Positions 43,442 through 55,911 are shown, numbered from the stretch's first letter. The stretch: 64,000 bases of DNA from Dactylorhiza incarnata (GCA_033032865.1 JAWHQI010000185.1:2728001-2792000), one strand, 5' to 3'. A program made the numbers and translations. The notes: a model not told the origin generated them from the sequence alone.

Positions 43442-45301
43442 GTCTTAAACATCTTAGGATGAGTTATTTGAAAAACGATAAAGTTTATGCAATTTGAGCA
43501 ATCAAGACATCTCCAATAATTATAAAATTTCTGCATAAGACTACTCTAAGGACTCTTATTCATGATCAAAAAAAAATGAAATTTTAAAATTCTCAAAAAA
43601 TCACTTACTGTTTTCGGTGCTAGCACTAGCGCCGGCGTTAGCGTGGGTGTTGATTTTTTCTGATTTTTAAAATTTCTAATAATCTATTAAAATATGGTAG
43701 TTCATATGTACTACTTAGTTTTTGTGTATCTGACATTTGTTATTTTTGTTTCATTTATATTATGAAAAATCAACTACAAAACTTCAAAATACAAAAATAC
43801 AAAAATATGTTTTTGTGGTTTTCTGTTTTTCTTTCATTAAAAATTTTCAAAACAACAAAAAAACTGTATGATCTTTATTGCTAATATCAAGCATGTATGT
43901 ATTTTATATTTAGAATTATTTACAATGTTAAAACTTTTTTCTTCATTTTACTATGAACATTGTTTTGTTTATCATGCTTTGATATATCTAATTAAGTGCA
44001 TCTATTGTATTGAAAAATATGTGTAGAACCAAGCTTAGCATGCCTCTAAGTATGAGTAAATGTTTTTTTGATTGATAATGATACTTTTTCACTCACTTAT
44101 TTGGTAATCTACATGTGTGTTTAAATCTAAAAGATGCTTGCTTGTGTATTGTAATTGTACAATGAATTAAAACCTGCATAAGTTTATTATCTACACTACA
44201 TTTGAATTGCACTTAAAATTTAAGAAAGGTGGTTGAGTTTAAAAATTGTGTTTGGTTCACAAAACAAGTGTATTCGGAGAATATTGTCTCACAAAAGTGA
44301 ATAAAAATAAAAATATGATAAATATTACTCCACCAAGCACTACTTGAACCTCCTGATAAGTCTTCATAAGCATTGTGAGGTTGAGCACCTTTGAAAGAAT
44401 AGTTAAGTATCTTGTGCAAACCATGGTTATTACACCACTTTGTTAAAAATTAGGTGCATTAAAGTGTGTGAAAGTTAAAATACTTGTGTTTTATTGTGCA
44501 CTTTACAATACATATGTCTTGTATTTTGTGATTTAAATCATTTGTTAACATTGCTCAAAATACACTTATGTGCACTTCATTATCTTTCATAACACTTCTT
44601 CTCATGAGTACTGGATTCTGATGCTTTACTACTCTTTATATAAGAAATGCACTAGATAACTTAGCATGATCTCTACAATGTTTGGTATCTCTTAAATTTG
44701 AAACTAAGTAACATTGTAGTATAATCACTTTTTGATATGTTCATTTCATGCTTGGTAACTTTATGTAAAACTTTGAAATTTCAAAAAGGTTAAAACATCT
44801 TTACATTTTGAACTTAAACTCATATTTATACTTATGCTTTTCATGCTTACAAAAAATGTTTCTTATAATTTTCCGCTTTCTTAGAACTCTTATCTTTTTC
44901 TTTGGAATCTCTTATATATACTATGCTCAAACTCTTCATCATTTTATATATTACAAAAGCTCGATCATGATTTATCATTTATAAAGAATGCCTCCGAATT
45001 TCAATTACCCCCACCTTCTTTTGATAATACCAAAAGGGGGAGATTAATTGAAGAAATCTGGAGGAGAAATCTAGAGGAGAAATCTAGAAGATTAGGGGAA
45101 GAATAATTCATGTAATCTATCATTTAGGGGAAGTAAAACATAAATTGCATTTATGTTGGGGGAGCATTAAGATAGGGGGAGTATGCATAGTTTCATGATT
45201 ATCATATACTATAGTTGCAATTTTATCTCGCTTATCATATTCTATAAACACCTATATTGATTTCTTGCTAAGATGATTTGTTATTATCAAAAGGGGAAGA
45301 C
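43442..45301 (+). other. non-coding 3' region of H with multiple polypurine tracts
   Basis: AT-rich, no credible ORF. GC-rich islet GCTAGCACTAGCGCCGGCG at about 43619. Purine tracts: CCAAAAGGGGGAGA near 45031, GGGGGAGCATTAAGATAGGGGGAG near 45159-45181 (in two pieces), and the terminal CAAAAGGGGAAGA at 45288-45300, directly before the 3' LTR. Several PPT-like tracts before the LTR are a known Sirevirus trait. Confidence 0.75.
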
Positions 45302-45697
45302 TGTTGGACATGTGTGTCACATCCCTTTGTTTGAGAATAACAAATCTCATATTGTATTTGATCTTGCTTGTCGTGTGTTTATAGTGTGCAGGAACTATAG
45401 GTGCAATACTCCACCGGTAGAAAGCAGTTGATATCAACTTTCTGAAAGATACACTACCGCCAGCGTTAGTGATACCGCCTGGCGCTAGCGCTAGCGTTAC
45501 TGCTAGCATTGACGCTACCGCCTGGCGCAAGCTCAAGTTCATGGGCACAACGCCACGCCGCGACGGTTTCATAACCTCTCCACACGAACGCTATCGCATG
45601 CGCTAGGAGCTACCGCAGGCGCTATCTCCATGTTCTATAAATTGATGGCTTCTCTCTCATTTTGAGTAGAGCTTCCAGAGAGATTACTTGTGTCAAA
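45302..45697 (+). repeat. 3' LTR of element H, truncated
   Basis: 396 bp matching the first part of 37454-38533. Keeps the GCGCTAGCGCTAGCG cluster (45482-45500) and the TATAAAT (about 45636). It breaks at CAAA (45694-45697), shared with element G. Confidence 0.9.
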
Positions 45698-47749
45698 GTT
45701 AGGGCATGGTGTTTATCTTGGGGTATGGTGGTCAGAACTCATCAACATGAATTGAAACCTTGGCCACTAGTTTAAGATCACCTAAAACACCTTCATGAGT
45801 AAGATGGGGTGGTGTAGAGGTGGATATGCCCTAGGACCCTAGTTTTAACCTTAGGGTTTCTCTTTGAACCTTGTGAAGGACATGGGGTCAAATGTTCTTG
45901 AATGGTCATGGAACTTGGTGGATAAGTTCATAGGGTGTAATTAGGCCCTAGGTAATTTTATATGAATTTTAGAAGCAATTATCCCCTTTGAAATAGGTCA
46001 TAACCCCTTTAGGGAAATTCCTTATAAGAGAAATTTACATGCTCAAATGGTCTTGGATGGTGATGAAACCTTTGTAGTGCCTTTATAATCATATGATGGA
46101 CCTCTGGTAATTTTTGTGTAATTAATTAAATGTTTTAACCAGCACATCATTCACACGGCACTTATTTTACCTGAATCTCAAGAAATATAATTGAGGCTCC
46201 AAGTCACTCTGGAAACATGTGCAACTTGGTGATAGGACATTACAGAGCACTAGGAAGATCTGTTAATTTTTATATAATTTTTGGATGTTGTTATCTGTAG
46301 GCTACTTCACAACATGCTCATATTAGGATTTTTTTGGAATATTTATTTAAGTTGTTAATATGCCTTTATAAAATCTAAAATTTGGCCTCAGAACTGTACT
46401 GATCAATATAAATGTCTGGTAATATTCCCATAATTTTTGGACAAATATTGTTGGTGGTTGCTTCTTTAATTTCTAATTTTGGTTAAATAGTCAATATTAT
46501 AATTAGAGGACAATTCTTGATTGTAAAATTGTGACACACTATACTTACTGATATTTTGGCATGATAGATTTATCATAATTTTATGGGAGCCATATAATAA
46601 GAATACCTTACACTTCATGCTCATATTCATACTTGGCAAATATTGGAGAAATGATAATAAATGCAAATAATTAAGGAAAGATATGTTTCTCTGGATTTAG
46701 TTTTGAAATATCATGATAGACCTCCAGTAAATATCTTTAGTCAGTTTGATGAATATTTGGAGTACCTCTACTTACAAGCTTCATATAGTTAGTTTGGTCT
46801 ACGTATAGTAAAAATGTAAAATTTGGATATTTTGGGGCCTACCAAGTGGAAGTGGCATGTAGTTGGTGTACATGGTCAGGTTGAAGAGATTGAAGGTCAC
46901 CAAAAGGAGTTTAGGTGATGAGGGTGTGCTTGGTGAGTTAAGGGGTAAAGTTGTACTTGCATGTCATAGCATCAACATTGCATTTCAACCCCTACCCCTA
47001 TCGTATAAATTGGTTATTGGACTCTTTATACGATAGGCCTTGCTAAACGACTCATTGGTCTATAGGTTTGTATAGGCATTCCTATAAATCAATGGTTATT
47101 TTTTCTATTATATACACGTCTTTACTTACTGTACCTTACTTGTTCTTTACCCTGTTTTACTTACTGCTTCAATTATCTATATACATATGTGTAGTTGTAG
47201 AAACATTCCTTATAGATTATGCCCCTGTCACCTGCTATTGTTTATAACACTTGATGTCCTCCGCTTCATCCTTCCTACATGGTGCCTAGGAGTCACTGGG
47301 GGAGGGGTGGGAGATTGGCTTCGTCTTTTGACTAACGGTCGGTGAACCTTATCATTTTAAGGGACCGAGGAGATGCTGCAGCACCAGATGTCAGTACAGA
47401 CGGAGGCGGGCCGGTATAGTACAGGAGCACAAGTTTCAGGATCAGTGAGTGATTAGTAGTTAGCTTCCACGAGTGATCTTGTAGTAAGGACATGATGTAC
47501 AAGGCATGAGCCCTTTATTATTGTAACTTTGTTATTTCAGTTATACCATGTGGACATTTACTATATATAGCATGTGATTTGTGGACATGAACTTCTATTT
47601 GTTCATTTATACTTTCTTCTTCTGTGATCGATATGGCCGGCAGGATCGGCGTTTTGTACTGGCGACCTTCCTGAGTGATGGTGTCATCGCAAAGCGGTGG
47701 TTCTGGGCATAAGACCTGGGTTTTTGAAAGGAAAGAATGGGTTCTTACA
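45694..47749 (+). repeat. 5' LTR remnant of G
   Basis: Matches the 3' LTR from 52858 on, with substitutions. Against it an 828-bp piece (54121-54948) is missing at about 46953, with TAC at both edges. Ends TTACA before the PBS. Confidence 0.88.
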
Positions 47750-47752
47750 AAC

Positions 47753-47764
47753 TGGTATCAGAGG
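47753..47764 (+). other. primer-binding site of G
   Basis: TGGTATCAGAGG, complement of initiator tRNA-Met, 3 bases after the LTR. Confidence 0.88.
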
Positions 47765-49330
47765 TAAACATCGATCTGAAGAAAAGAAGTCCACAAACCC
47801 TGGGCCACCCCGCACGAGTTTAGTTTGAGGACAAACGAAGCAGCGGAAGTAATGGTGTGCCCAAATGGGGAAATCACTTGAAAAAGTCCACTTTTAACTG
47901 AATCATTTTAGCCAAAATCTCCTTACGAGAGTTAAGTTTTCTTTTGTAGCCTGCGGCGAACCTTGCCCCAGTAGGAAATACCTCCGGCTACAAAGATCTC
48001 TGTAGATTGTCCTTCAGTCAACAAGTTAGATTTAAACTCCAATAGGACACATGACTAAACATGACAATTTATACCATGCCCTAGTCTGAAATAGACCGTA
48101 GGTATAATTTTGGTGAAGGTATGAGGATACCCCAAAAAGGCTAGAGAAAGAGAGATTGACACATAAGCAGAATGATATGGGACTCGTAGACTCAACCCTC
48201 GTATCAGTGACTTGATTATATTGAGACAACCACCACGACAAATACCTAGGGTCGGATAAGAATTCAAGTTCAGAAGAGACCCGTTTGGGATTGGGACACA
48301 TGTTGACCCTGATAAGGTTGTCGTAAAAGGTACCTGGATGAGTCTAAGGTGTGGAGTATACCAATGAGCCTCAAGATAGAACCCCAAGTCTAAGGTTGTG
48401 TGCCCTAAGAATTGTTTGCAAACTTGGGACGAATATAACATGGTGATATTGAAGATACTTAGCCCAAAATAGATAGTGGCTTATCTTTTGTTTATTGGGG
48501 CTTATCTTTTGTTTATTGGGGCTTACCTTTTGTTTATTGGGCAAATTGGTTACTGACTTGGGTTTCCCCTTAGATTTAATTTAAAAAAAAATGTTGGGCG
48601 CGAACATAATGATTTTGAAATTGATCATATTCGATGTTACTCGGGCGAAGATGAGATTGTGTAACAGTATGTTCTGAATGATGATATGTGGTATTACTAG
48701 GACAATGGATAGACATCGTTGATCAAGAAATGACTTGACATTAGTTGAATCATTGGAAATTTAAAGTCACTAAGATTAATCACTTAGGGATGCATATGTC
48801 TCATTCTAGAAGTTATGGATGGAAACTCGGTCATACAAGTTGTAGTCATATTTGAGGTTCTTGTGACTTGGGGCATTCAGAAGTTATTAACTTATGATTT
48901 GTTAAAATTCACACCCTATCATGGTGGAAAAATATTAACTGCAATAATAGCCCTTATACCTTGGGAACTATGAGGATGAATAACCAGAGATTTTAGACGA
49001 TAACTTATTGGAATTAGAATATTGTGTTTGAGTTTACTATGATAAGAACGATCTAAGTTTATCTTACTTTGGACCATCCGAAAGTGATCAAGACTAGCAT
49101 ATGTGGAAGTGATAGGAATTTGGATAAATAAACATGATGATATTTCTTTAATGAAATTGACTTGTGAAAAACCTTAGGGTTTCAAAAGATTTTACCCGTA
49201 TACTTTATGAATAAAAAAAGATTGGGACGCTTGATGATGCGATCAGTCCCATTAAATGATAAGAATTGACTAAAATCATAAAGTTGATTTGGTTGATGAC
49301 TCGGGCGTACTCGTAGGAATAAGAAGCTGA
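47765..49330 (+). other. unrecognised interior of G with 21-bp triple repeat
   Basis: No plus-strand ORF of note; minus ORFs (up to 128 codons) have no recognisable domain. Three copies of GCTTATCTTTTGTTTATTGGG start at 48479, 48500 and 48521 (the last has one C for T). Expected contents would be decayed gag-PR-RT; I could not confirm any. Confidence 0.4.
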
Positions 49331-49339
49331 TTGTGTAGA

Positions 49340-50345
49340 TAAGTTTTTATAGAGTCGATGCCTACCCACATAAATGAGAAATATAGTCACCGGAAAAATG
49401 GTGTATTGCGGAATGTATATTTCCCCGGAATGAGGAAAGACAACATAAGTTTTGTGACGCACCGTGAAGCTTGTGAGTTGGTGAAGGCCAAGTGCAAGAG
49501 TCTTTGGGGAACTACTATAGTCACTGCCCATGTTAGAGTGGAGTTCGAGGATATAATCATGGATTTCATACATAGGTTACCATATCCCCACTCTGGACCC
49601 AATTTTATTTGGAACATCGAAGATAAATTGACCAAGAAAGCTAGGGTCACCCCGGGCTGGAAGGACGCTCCCGTTGGTGTTTAATGGGATTTGTTGAGTA
49701 GTTTGTCCATTATCATGGTGTGACCAGTATGATCGTGTCGGATCGGGATGAACAGTGTATGTCCAAAGAGTGGAGATCAGTGCAGGCTTATCTCGGCTCT
49801 TGGTTAATGTTCAGCACAGATTTCCACCCACAGAGGGACGGGGGCACAAGACTCCACTATCTTGGATCCAGGATGATGATCCCAAGGAATTCAACTCAGA
49901 ATTTATGGAGGACATAGATACCCAGGTGCGACTGATTTGAGTTTGGATGTTGGGGACCAGAGCTGCCAGGTCAGGTATTACGATGCATGGTATCATCAGG
50001 TAGAGTTCCAGGTTGGAGACCGGGTATGCCGAAAGATACGTCCGATGCAGGTAGTCTCGCAGGTTCGCAGGCGGAGGAAGCTCAGTATGAGATTGATGGG
50101 CTCTACAGGATCCTGGAGTGGATCAGCCCGTTGGCTTATAGACTGTAGTTGCCACCGGAGTTAGCGGGATTGCACGACGTCTTCCATGTCTCCTCCTTTA
50201 GGAGATCTCTACTATGGCCGGAGCAGCAAATTTCTCTTATAGATGGCCCGGTAGCCTCCGATCGATTGATTCACCTGAGAGCCACTAGAACTGGTGTGGC
50301 AGAGATAGTCGGTGCTCTTCGAGTTAGAAATAACTTCAATTCTTA
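49340..50345 (+). pseudogene. integrase remnant of G
   Basis: Pieces in changing frames: LRNVYFPGMRKDNISFV (zinc-binding region, cysteines partly lost), IIMDFIHRLPYPHSGPNFIW (first Asp), IVSDRDEQCMSKEW (second Asp), FSTDFHPQRDGGT where FHPQTDGQSE is expected (catalytic Glu lost), VEFQVGDRV and LHDVFHVSSFRRSL (C-terminal part). No clear chromodomain. Non-functional. Confidence 0.75.
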
Positions 50346-50683
50346 GGGGATGTTACGTTCAATCACTCTCGGTGAAAACCCCGCGAGCCTAGCCTGAATT
50401 TCGAGGACGAAATTATTTTTTTGTTTATTGGGATTTGTAACATCCCCTAAACAACTAGACCCCTAGAGTGGATTTTTCATAACTAGGTCATGAAAAAACC
50501 CTAGGAAGCTTGTAGAGACCACTTGGCCTTAGCTTGGAAGAAGGAAACCACAGTGGTCTGCAAATAGCAATTTCCAGTTAACAAGCATAGGGTTGGACTT
50601 AAGGGCCTCACCTTGACCCTTTAACCCCACAATAGCATACCTAAACATTTAGGGGTCCCCTTAGATCACCAAAGACCCATTGG

Positions 50684-51044
50684 GGTCAACCAAAGAGGCC
50701 AAATTGACCAAAGTCAACAATAACCCCAAATTGGTCAAAGTAGCTTAATTAGGGTCAATTGACCTCCACCATGCCCAATTGACCTTTCCCCAACCCTTAT
50801 AAGGTTATTAGGAACCCAATGGACCAAAAAGCCCCATCATGGGGCCACCAATTTGGCCAATTTGACTCAAGTCAACTCTAGCTCTGTTTTGGTCAAACCA
50901 ACACCTTTTGGATAAATTGGCCCAATTGGGGCACCACCATGACTCGACCAAACTTGGGTGATGTCAACAGACTCATGACACACCACTTGGACTAGTCAAC
51001 CCATCTGTTGACCAAGTTAACACCTCAAGTCAACACTTGGTCAA
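50684..51044 (+). promoter_or_regulatory. W-box cluster in LTR of G
   Basis: Fourteen hexamers TTGACC/T or complement (GGTCAA, AGTCAA) start at 50684, 50704, 50712, 50733, 50753, 50759, 50779, 50862, 50870, 50891, 50994, 51008, 51028 and 51039. TTGACY is the binding core of WRKY factors. By chance fewer than one is expected in 361 bp. Location early in the LTR fits U3. Confidence 0.6.
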
Positions 51045-51939
51045 CCTTGCCCAAAAAGAGGGGGAAAGGCTAACTCAAGCTCAATCCACTTGGGCTAGGA
51101 CCAATTGAAGTGACAAACTAGTCTCATGAGGCTGAAATTACATGGAATGCCATCCAATTTCTAGAGGGGGTGACTAGGAGAGAGAAATTGGGAGTTTCCC
51201 CCAATTTGAAGAGAGTGAAAAGGAGGATTAATGGCATTCATGGCCAAGGGAGGCCAATTGATCTCCCAATTGATGGGGATTCATCTCCTCTGGCTATTAC
51301 AGGAAGTTTGGGGGGTTTTCTGCTCACATGGGGGCTGAATCAAGAGGAATTCAGTTGGCCGAAATTCACCATTAATGGTGATTGATGATTTGGCTCTTCC
51401 CCTCCCCCAATTGGACCTTATAACACCTTCAATGAATGAAGAGGAGGAGTTTCCCCACCTTCACCAAAGAAATCGAGCACCAGAAGCTAGGATCGACATT
51501 GCGCCGAAAGCTCAACCTCTGGCAATGGCGACTCGCAGGAATTTGCGCCACCAAACCCCCACACAGGTCCGATCCGCCTCCTCTCCCTTAGTGCTAGATC
51601 TTATGATAATTTTGGGATTGATCCGAGCTCAATTGGGCTCGAATCGTGCTTCCGAAAGGGCTCGATTCGAGCTCTCTTTCCCCTCCTCTAAACACCGATT
51701 CCGACCAACTCCGACTGGCCAACCACCCCTTATCGCCGGCCACCACCTCAACGGAGGTGGTGGTGGCATTGTTCGGCCGGGAAGAGGCACAGGTGGCCGA
51801 AAATTGTCCTGCAAAGAAGTCGAGGACAGGATGTCGCTCGCCGTCCATCCCTCGGGGACGATGACTATGAGCCATCGGATCTGCCGTAGTTAGCTATTCG
51901 CAGATTTAAATGATTATGTTATAACGTTATTTCATTAAT

Positions 51940-52390
51940 TCGTCGATCTGAGTAGAAGAAATTCTTCGAGTTGTAGGCTGAGTTCGTCGAACAGATAGTT
52001 GAGTTCGTCGAACTGAATCCGGAGTTCGTCGAACGGAATTCATTCGTCGAACACACTCTGGAGTTTGTCGAACTGATGGTTGAGTTCGTCGAACTGAATC
52101 CGGAGTTCTTAGAAAGGAATTAATTCGTCAAACTAAATTAATTCGTTGAACTGAATCAGAAGTTCGTCGAACGGAATTCATTCATCGAACACACTCTAGA
52201 GTTCGTCGAACTGATAGTTGAGTTCATCGAACTGAATACGGAGTTCGTCGAACAGAATTAATTCGTTGTACTGAATCTGGAGTTCGTCGAACTGAGAGAT
52301 AATCAACTGAACTGGCTGGAGAACTGATTTCATCGAACTGAAGCACGACGTTCGTCGAACACAGAACAGATTTCGTCGAACTGAGGAACT
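51940..52390 (+). repeat. TTCGTCGAAC array in LTR of G
   Basis: About twenty copies of TTCGTCGAA(C) or one-base variants, 20-25 bp apart, often as GAGTTCGTCGAACTGAA. A larger repeat begins at 51993, 52079 and 52217 (GTTGAGTTCGTCGAACTG...). TTCG-T-CGAA is an odd palindrome. The same core is found in B and F. Confidence 0.8.
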
Positions 52391-55300
52391 TGTATTTTAT
52401 TTTAATTATTAGAAATACTAGATCCCCTCAAATGAAAAAGTGCCCAACATGAATGTTGTATCCCTTGGAGTCTAAATTAAGTGAAAATTTGTTTCAGGTC
52501 AATTGGGGCAATATAGCACATTGTGGAGTCATTTTTCTAGGACTGGTCGCTAGTGAAGGATAACCACCATTTCTTGAATAACTTTTGATTGGCTTATGGG
52601 ATTGACTTGAAAATTGAAACCTAGGCTATTTACACATACCGACACATCATACCCAAAGATGGGAATTTTAGGAGAAACGTTTTTTAAGGTTTTTGTAATA
52701 ATTTCATAAATTAAATATTGGGTCAAATGACCTCCAATGCCCTCCAAACGATGGTGGGTGCTCCTTGGGGTTATTGTATGACCTTGGTAAAAATCTCAGC
52801 CCAATTGGGACTGATTTGGTTGGGTAATTTCTCAACCCAAGTTAGGTCAAATTGGGTCAAAGTTAGGGCATGGTGTTTATCTTGGGGTATGGTGGTCAGA
52901 ACTCATCACCATGAGTTGAAACCTTCGCCACTGGTTTAGGATAACCTAAAACACCTTCATGAGTAAGATGGGGTGGTGTGGAGGTGGATATGACCTAGGA
53001 CCCTAGTTTTAACATTAGTGTTGCTCTTTGAACCTTGTGAAGGACATGGGGTCATATGTTCTTGAATGGTCATGGAACTTGGTGGATAAGTTCATAGGGT
53101 GTAATTAGGCCCTAGGTAATTTTATAAGAATTCTAGGAGCAATTATCCCCTTTGAAATAGGTCATAACACCTTTAGGGAAATTCCTTATAAGAGAAATTT
53201 ACATGCTCAAATGGTCTTGGATGGTGATGAAACCTTGGTATTGCCTTTATAATCATATGATGGACCTCTGGTAATTTTTGTGTAATTAATAAAATGTTTT
53301 AACCAGCACTTCATTCACAAGGCACTTATTTTACCTTAATCAAAAGAAATATAATTGAGGCTCCAAAACTCTCTGGAAAAAATGTGCAACATGGTGATAG
53401 GACATTACAGAGCACTAGGAAACTCTGTAAAGTTTTATATAATTTTTGGAGGTTGTTATCAGTATGCTACTTCACAACATGCTCATATTAGGATTTCTTT
53501 GGAATATTTATTTAAGTGGTTAATATGCCTTTATAAATTAAAAACATTGGCCTGAGAACTTTTCTGATCAATATAAATGTCTGGTAATATTCCCATAATT
53601 TTTGGACAAATATTGTTGGTGGTTTCTTCTTTAATTTCTAATTTTGGTTAAATAGTCAATATTATAATTAGAGGACAATTTTTTATTGTAAAATTGTGAC
53701 ACACTGTACTTACTGTTATTTTGGCATGATAGATTTATCTTAATTTTATGGAACCATATCATATGAATACCTTACACTTCATGCTCATATTCATACTTGG
53801 CAAATATTGGAGAAATGATAATAAATGCAAATAATTAAGGAAAAAATATGAGTCTCTGGATTTAGTTTTGAAACATAATGATAGACCTCCAGTAAATATC
53901 TTGATTCAGTTGGATGAATATTTGGAGTACCTCTACTTGTAAGCTTTATATAATTAGTTTAGTATGCGTATAGTAAAAATTTGAAATTTGGATATTTAGG
54001 GCCCTACCAAGTGGAAGTGGCATGTAGTTGGTGTACATGGTCAGGTTAAAGAGATTGAAGGTCACCAAAAGGAGTTTAGGTGATGAGGGTGTGCTTGGTA
54101 AGTTAAGGGTAAAGTTGTACTCGGGATTGACGAAAGATCGTCTTTCCCCTAGCGGGTCATAAAATACTTAGGGTAATCCAAGTGTAATAACAAGGAGGTT
54201 GTTCTTATGGGTATATACCAACAACACTAAGTGTCTTGAGAAAGGGGGATTTGGGGTGTCATCCCATTATAGTTCCTAGTACCGTAACGAGCCCCTTACA
54301 TAGTAATCCTCAGGAAGTCCAAGATAAACAATAAAATGTAGGGATAAGTTGATATACAAGATTAACATAATAACGCACACACGCACACCCCGCAGTTACG
54401 AGAGGTTAGTTGGTTTGGTTGTACGAGCGGTAGGCTCGGTGGTTGAAGCAGCGGACTAGTTAGTCCGGTGAGCTTGTGACTCAGTAATGCTTGTTGGTAT
54501 GGACAGGTTGGTCCGGCGAGCCATTGGCCCGGAAGGTTATGATGACGGGCAGGTTAGCCCGTGGAGTTTATGTCTCGGGATATAGTAGAACATGTTTGCA
54601 TGTGCATGAAATTGGTGGGTCTTCGGTATTGGACGGTCGTTCACACCGACGTCAATACGTTGACTCAGCAAGTGTGGAATTTGTACTTAGCCATGAAAGT
54701 CTGGTGGTCCAGCCAGTAAGAGTACGCAGATGCTCCGCGGTTTTGCGTTGAGGCATACGATAGGTCTAGCTTAGGTAGTGTGAATAGCAACCTAGAGGTG
54801 GGCGAGGCCCAACCCACCGCTTCCGTTTGCCACTGCGGGAGTATCCTGGGAGCCTTGCTAGCTCCAAAACGTGGGAACTAAAGGTCTGTGCGCATAGAGT
54901 CGAAGTGTGTGAGTTGCACTTGTGTGAACATAACATTTAACTGCATACTTGCATGTCATAGCATCAACATTGCTTTTCAACCCCTACCCCTATCGTATAA
55001 ATTGGTTATGCGACTCTTTATACGATAGGTCTTGCTAAACGACCCTTTGGTCTATAGGTTTGTATGGGAATTCCTATAAATCAATGGTTACTTTTTCTAT
55101 TATATAAACGTCTTTACTTACTGTACCTTACTTGTTCTTTACCCTGTTTTACTTACTGCTTCAATTATCTATATACATATGTGTAGTTGTAGAAACATTC
55201 CCTGTAGATTATGCCCCTGTCACCTGCTATTGTTTATAACCCTTGATGTCCTCCGCTTCATCCTACCCGCACGGTGCTTAGGAGTCACCGGGGGAAGGGT

Positions 55301-55742
55301 GGGGGATTGGCTTAGTCTTTTGACTAACGGTCGGTGGACCTTATCATTTTAGGGGATCGAGGGGATGTTGCAGCACCAGAGGTCGGTGCAGACGGAGGCG
55401 GGCCAGTCTAGTACCGGAGCACAAGTTTCAGGATCAGTGAGTGATTAGTAGTTAGCTTCCGCGAGTGATCTTGTAGTGAGGACATGATGTACAGGGCATG
55501 AGCCCTTTATTATTGTAACTTTGTTATTTCAGTTATACCATATGGACATTTATTATATATAACATGTGATTTGTGGACTTGAACTTCTATTTGTTGGTTT
55601 ATACTTTTCTTCTTCTGTGATCGATATGGCCGGCAGTATCAGAGTTTTGTAGTGGCGACCTTCCTGAGTGATGGTGTCACAGCAAAGCGGCGGTTCTGGG
55701 CATAGGACCTGTGTTTTTGAAAGGAAAAAAAGGGGACTTACA

Positions 55743-55753
55743 CACTCTGTTAT

Positions 55754-55799
<46 letters not shown>

Positions 55800-55909
55800 A
55801 TTTTAATTCCGCTATAAAATAGGTTAAAATCTTTTAATACTCTATTCACCCCCCCCCCCCCCCCCCCCTCCCCCCTCTAGAGTAAATCTAAGATCTAACC
55901 TCTCTTTCA
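55743..55909 (+). repeat. 5' LTR end of F
   Basis: Matches the last part of the B LTR (AATTCCGCTATAAAA, C run, CTCTAGAGTAA, CTTTCA). Contains an expanded (AT)n tract at about 55759-55794 and about 20 C at 55849-55868. Confidence 0.85.
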
Positions 55910-55911
55910 AT

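Larger units (their letters stand above)
37454..45697 (+). mobile_element. Sirevirus-like Copia element H, 3' LTR truncated
   Basis: 5' LTR 37454-38533, tRNA-Met(i) PBS 38536-38547, gag 38582, pol 40434-43441, 1.86 kb non-coding end with several purine tracts, and 3' LTR 45302-45697 cut after 396 bp. The left flank is TTTGA (37449-37453); no right duplication is left because a deletion joins H to G at 45694-45697. Several purine tracts before the 3' LTR and repeated LTR motifs match published Sirevirus features. Confidence 0.9.
45694..55742 (+). mobile_element. Gypsy element G (Tekay/Del-type chromovirus remnant)
   Basis: Truncated 5' LTR 45694-47749, tRNA-Met(i) PBS 47753-47764, 2.7 kb interior with integrase remnants only, 3' LTR 50436-55742. 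LTR start TGTAACATCCCC after CGAGGACGAAATT is typical of Del/Tekay elements. Gag, protease and RT are missing or beyond recognition. It lies in the 5' LTR of F; no left duplication is left because of the deletion. Confidence 0.85.
50436..55742 (+). repeat. 3' LTR of G, 5.3 kb
   Basis: TGTAACATCC...GGGGACTTACA. Only 52858-55742 can be checked against the 5' copy, so part of 50436-52857 could be a further insertion. Holds the W-box cluster, a GC-rich stretch with an ORF of 172 codons (51375-51893, no domain), the TTCGTCGAAC array, and a G/C-rich stretch with AGGTTAGCCCG-type repeats (54400-54560). Confidence 0.75.

Noticed and set aside
48032..48441. Minus-strand ORFs of 89 and 128 codons
   Set aside because: No recognisable domain, antisense to element G; likely chance.
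51940..52390. CRISPR-like look of regularly spaced TTCGTCGAAC
   Set aside because: Plant nuclear DNA, repeat core of 9-10 bp, irregular spacing with similar 'spacers', no cas genes.
55757..55795. (AT)n microsatellite
   Set aside because: Ordinary expansion of an ATATAT stretch also present in the LTR of B.
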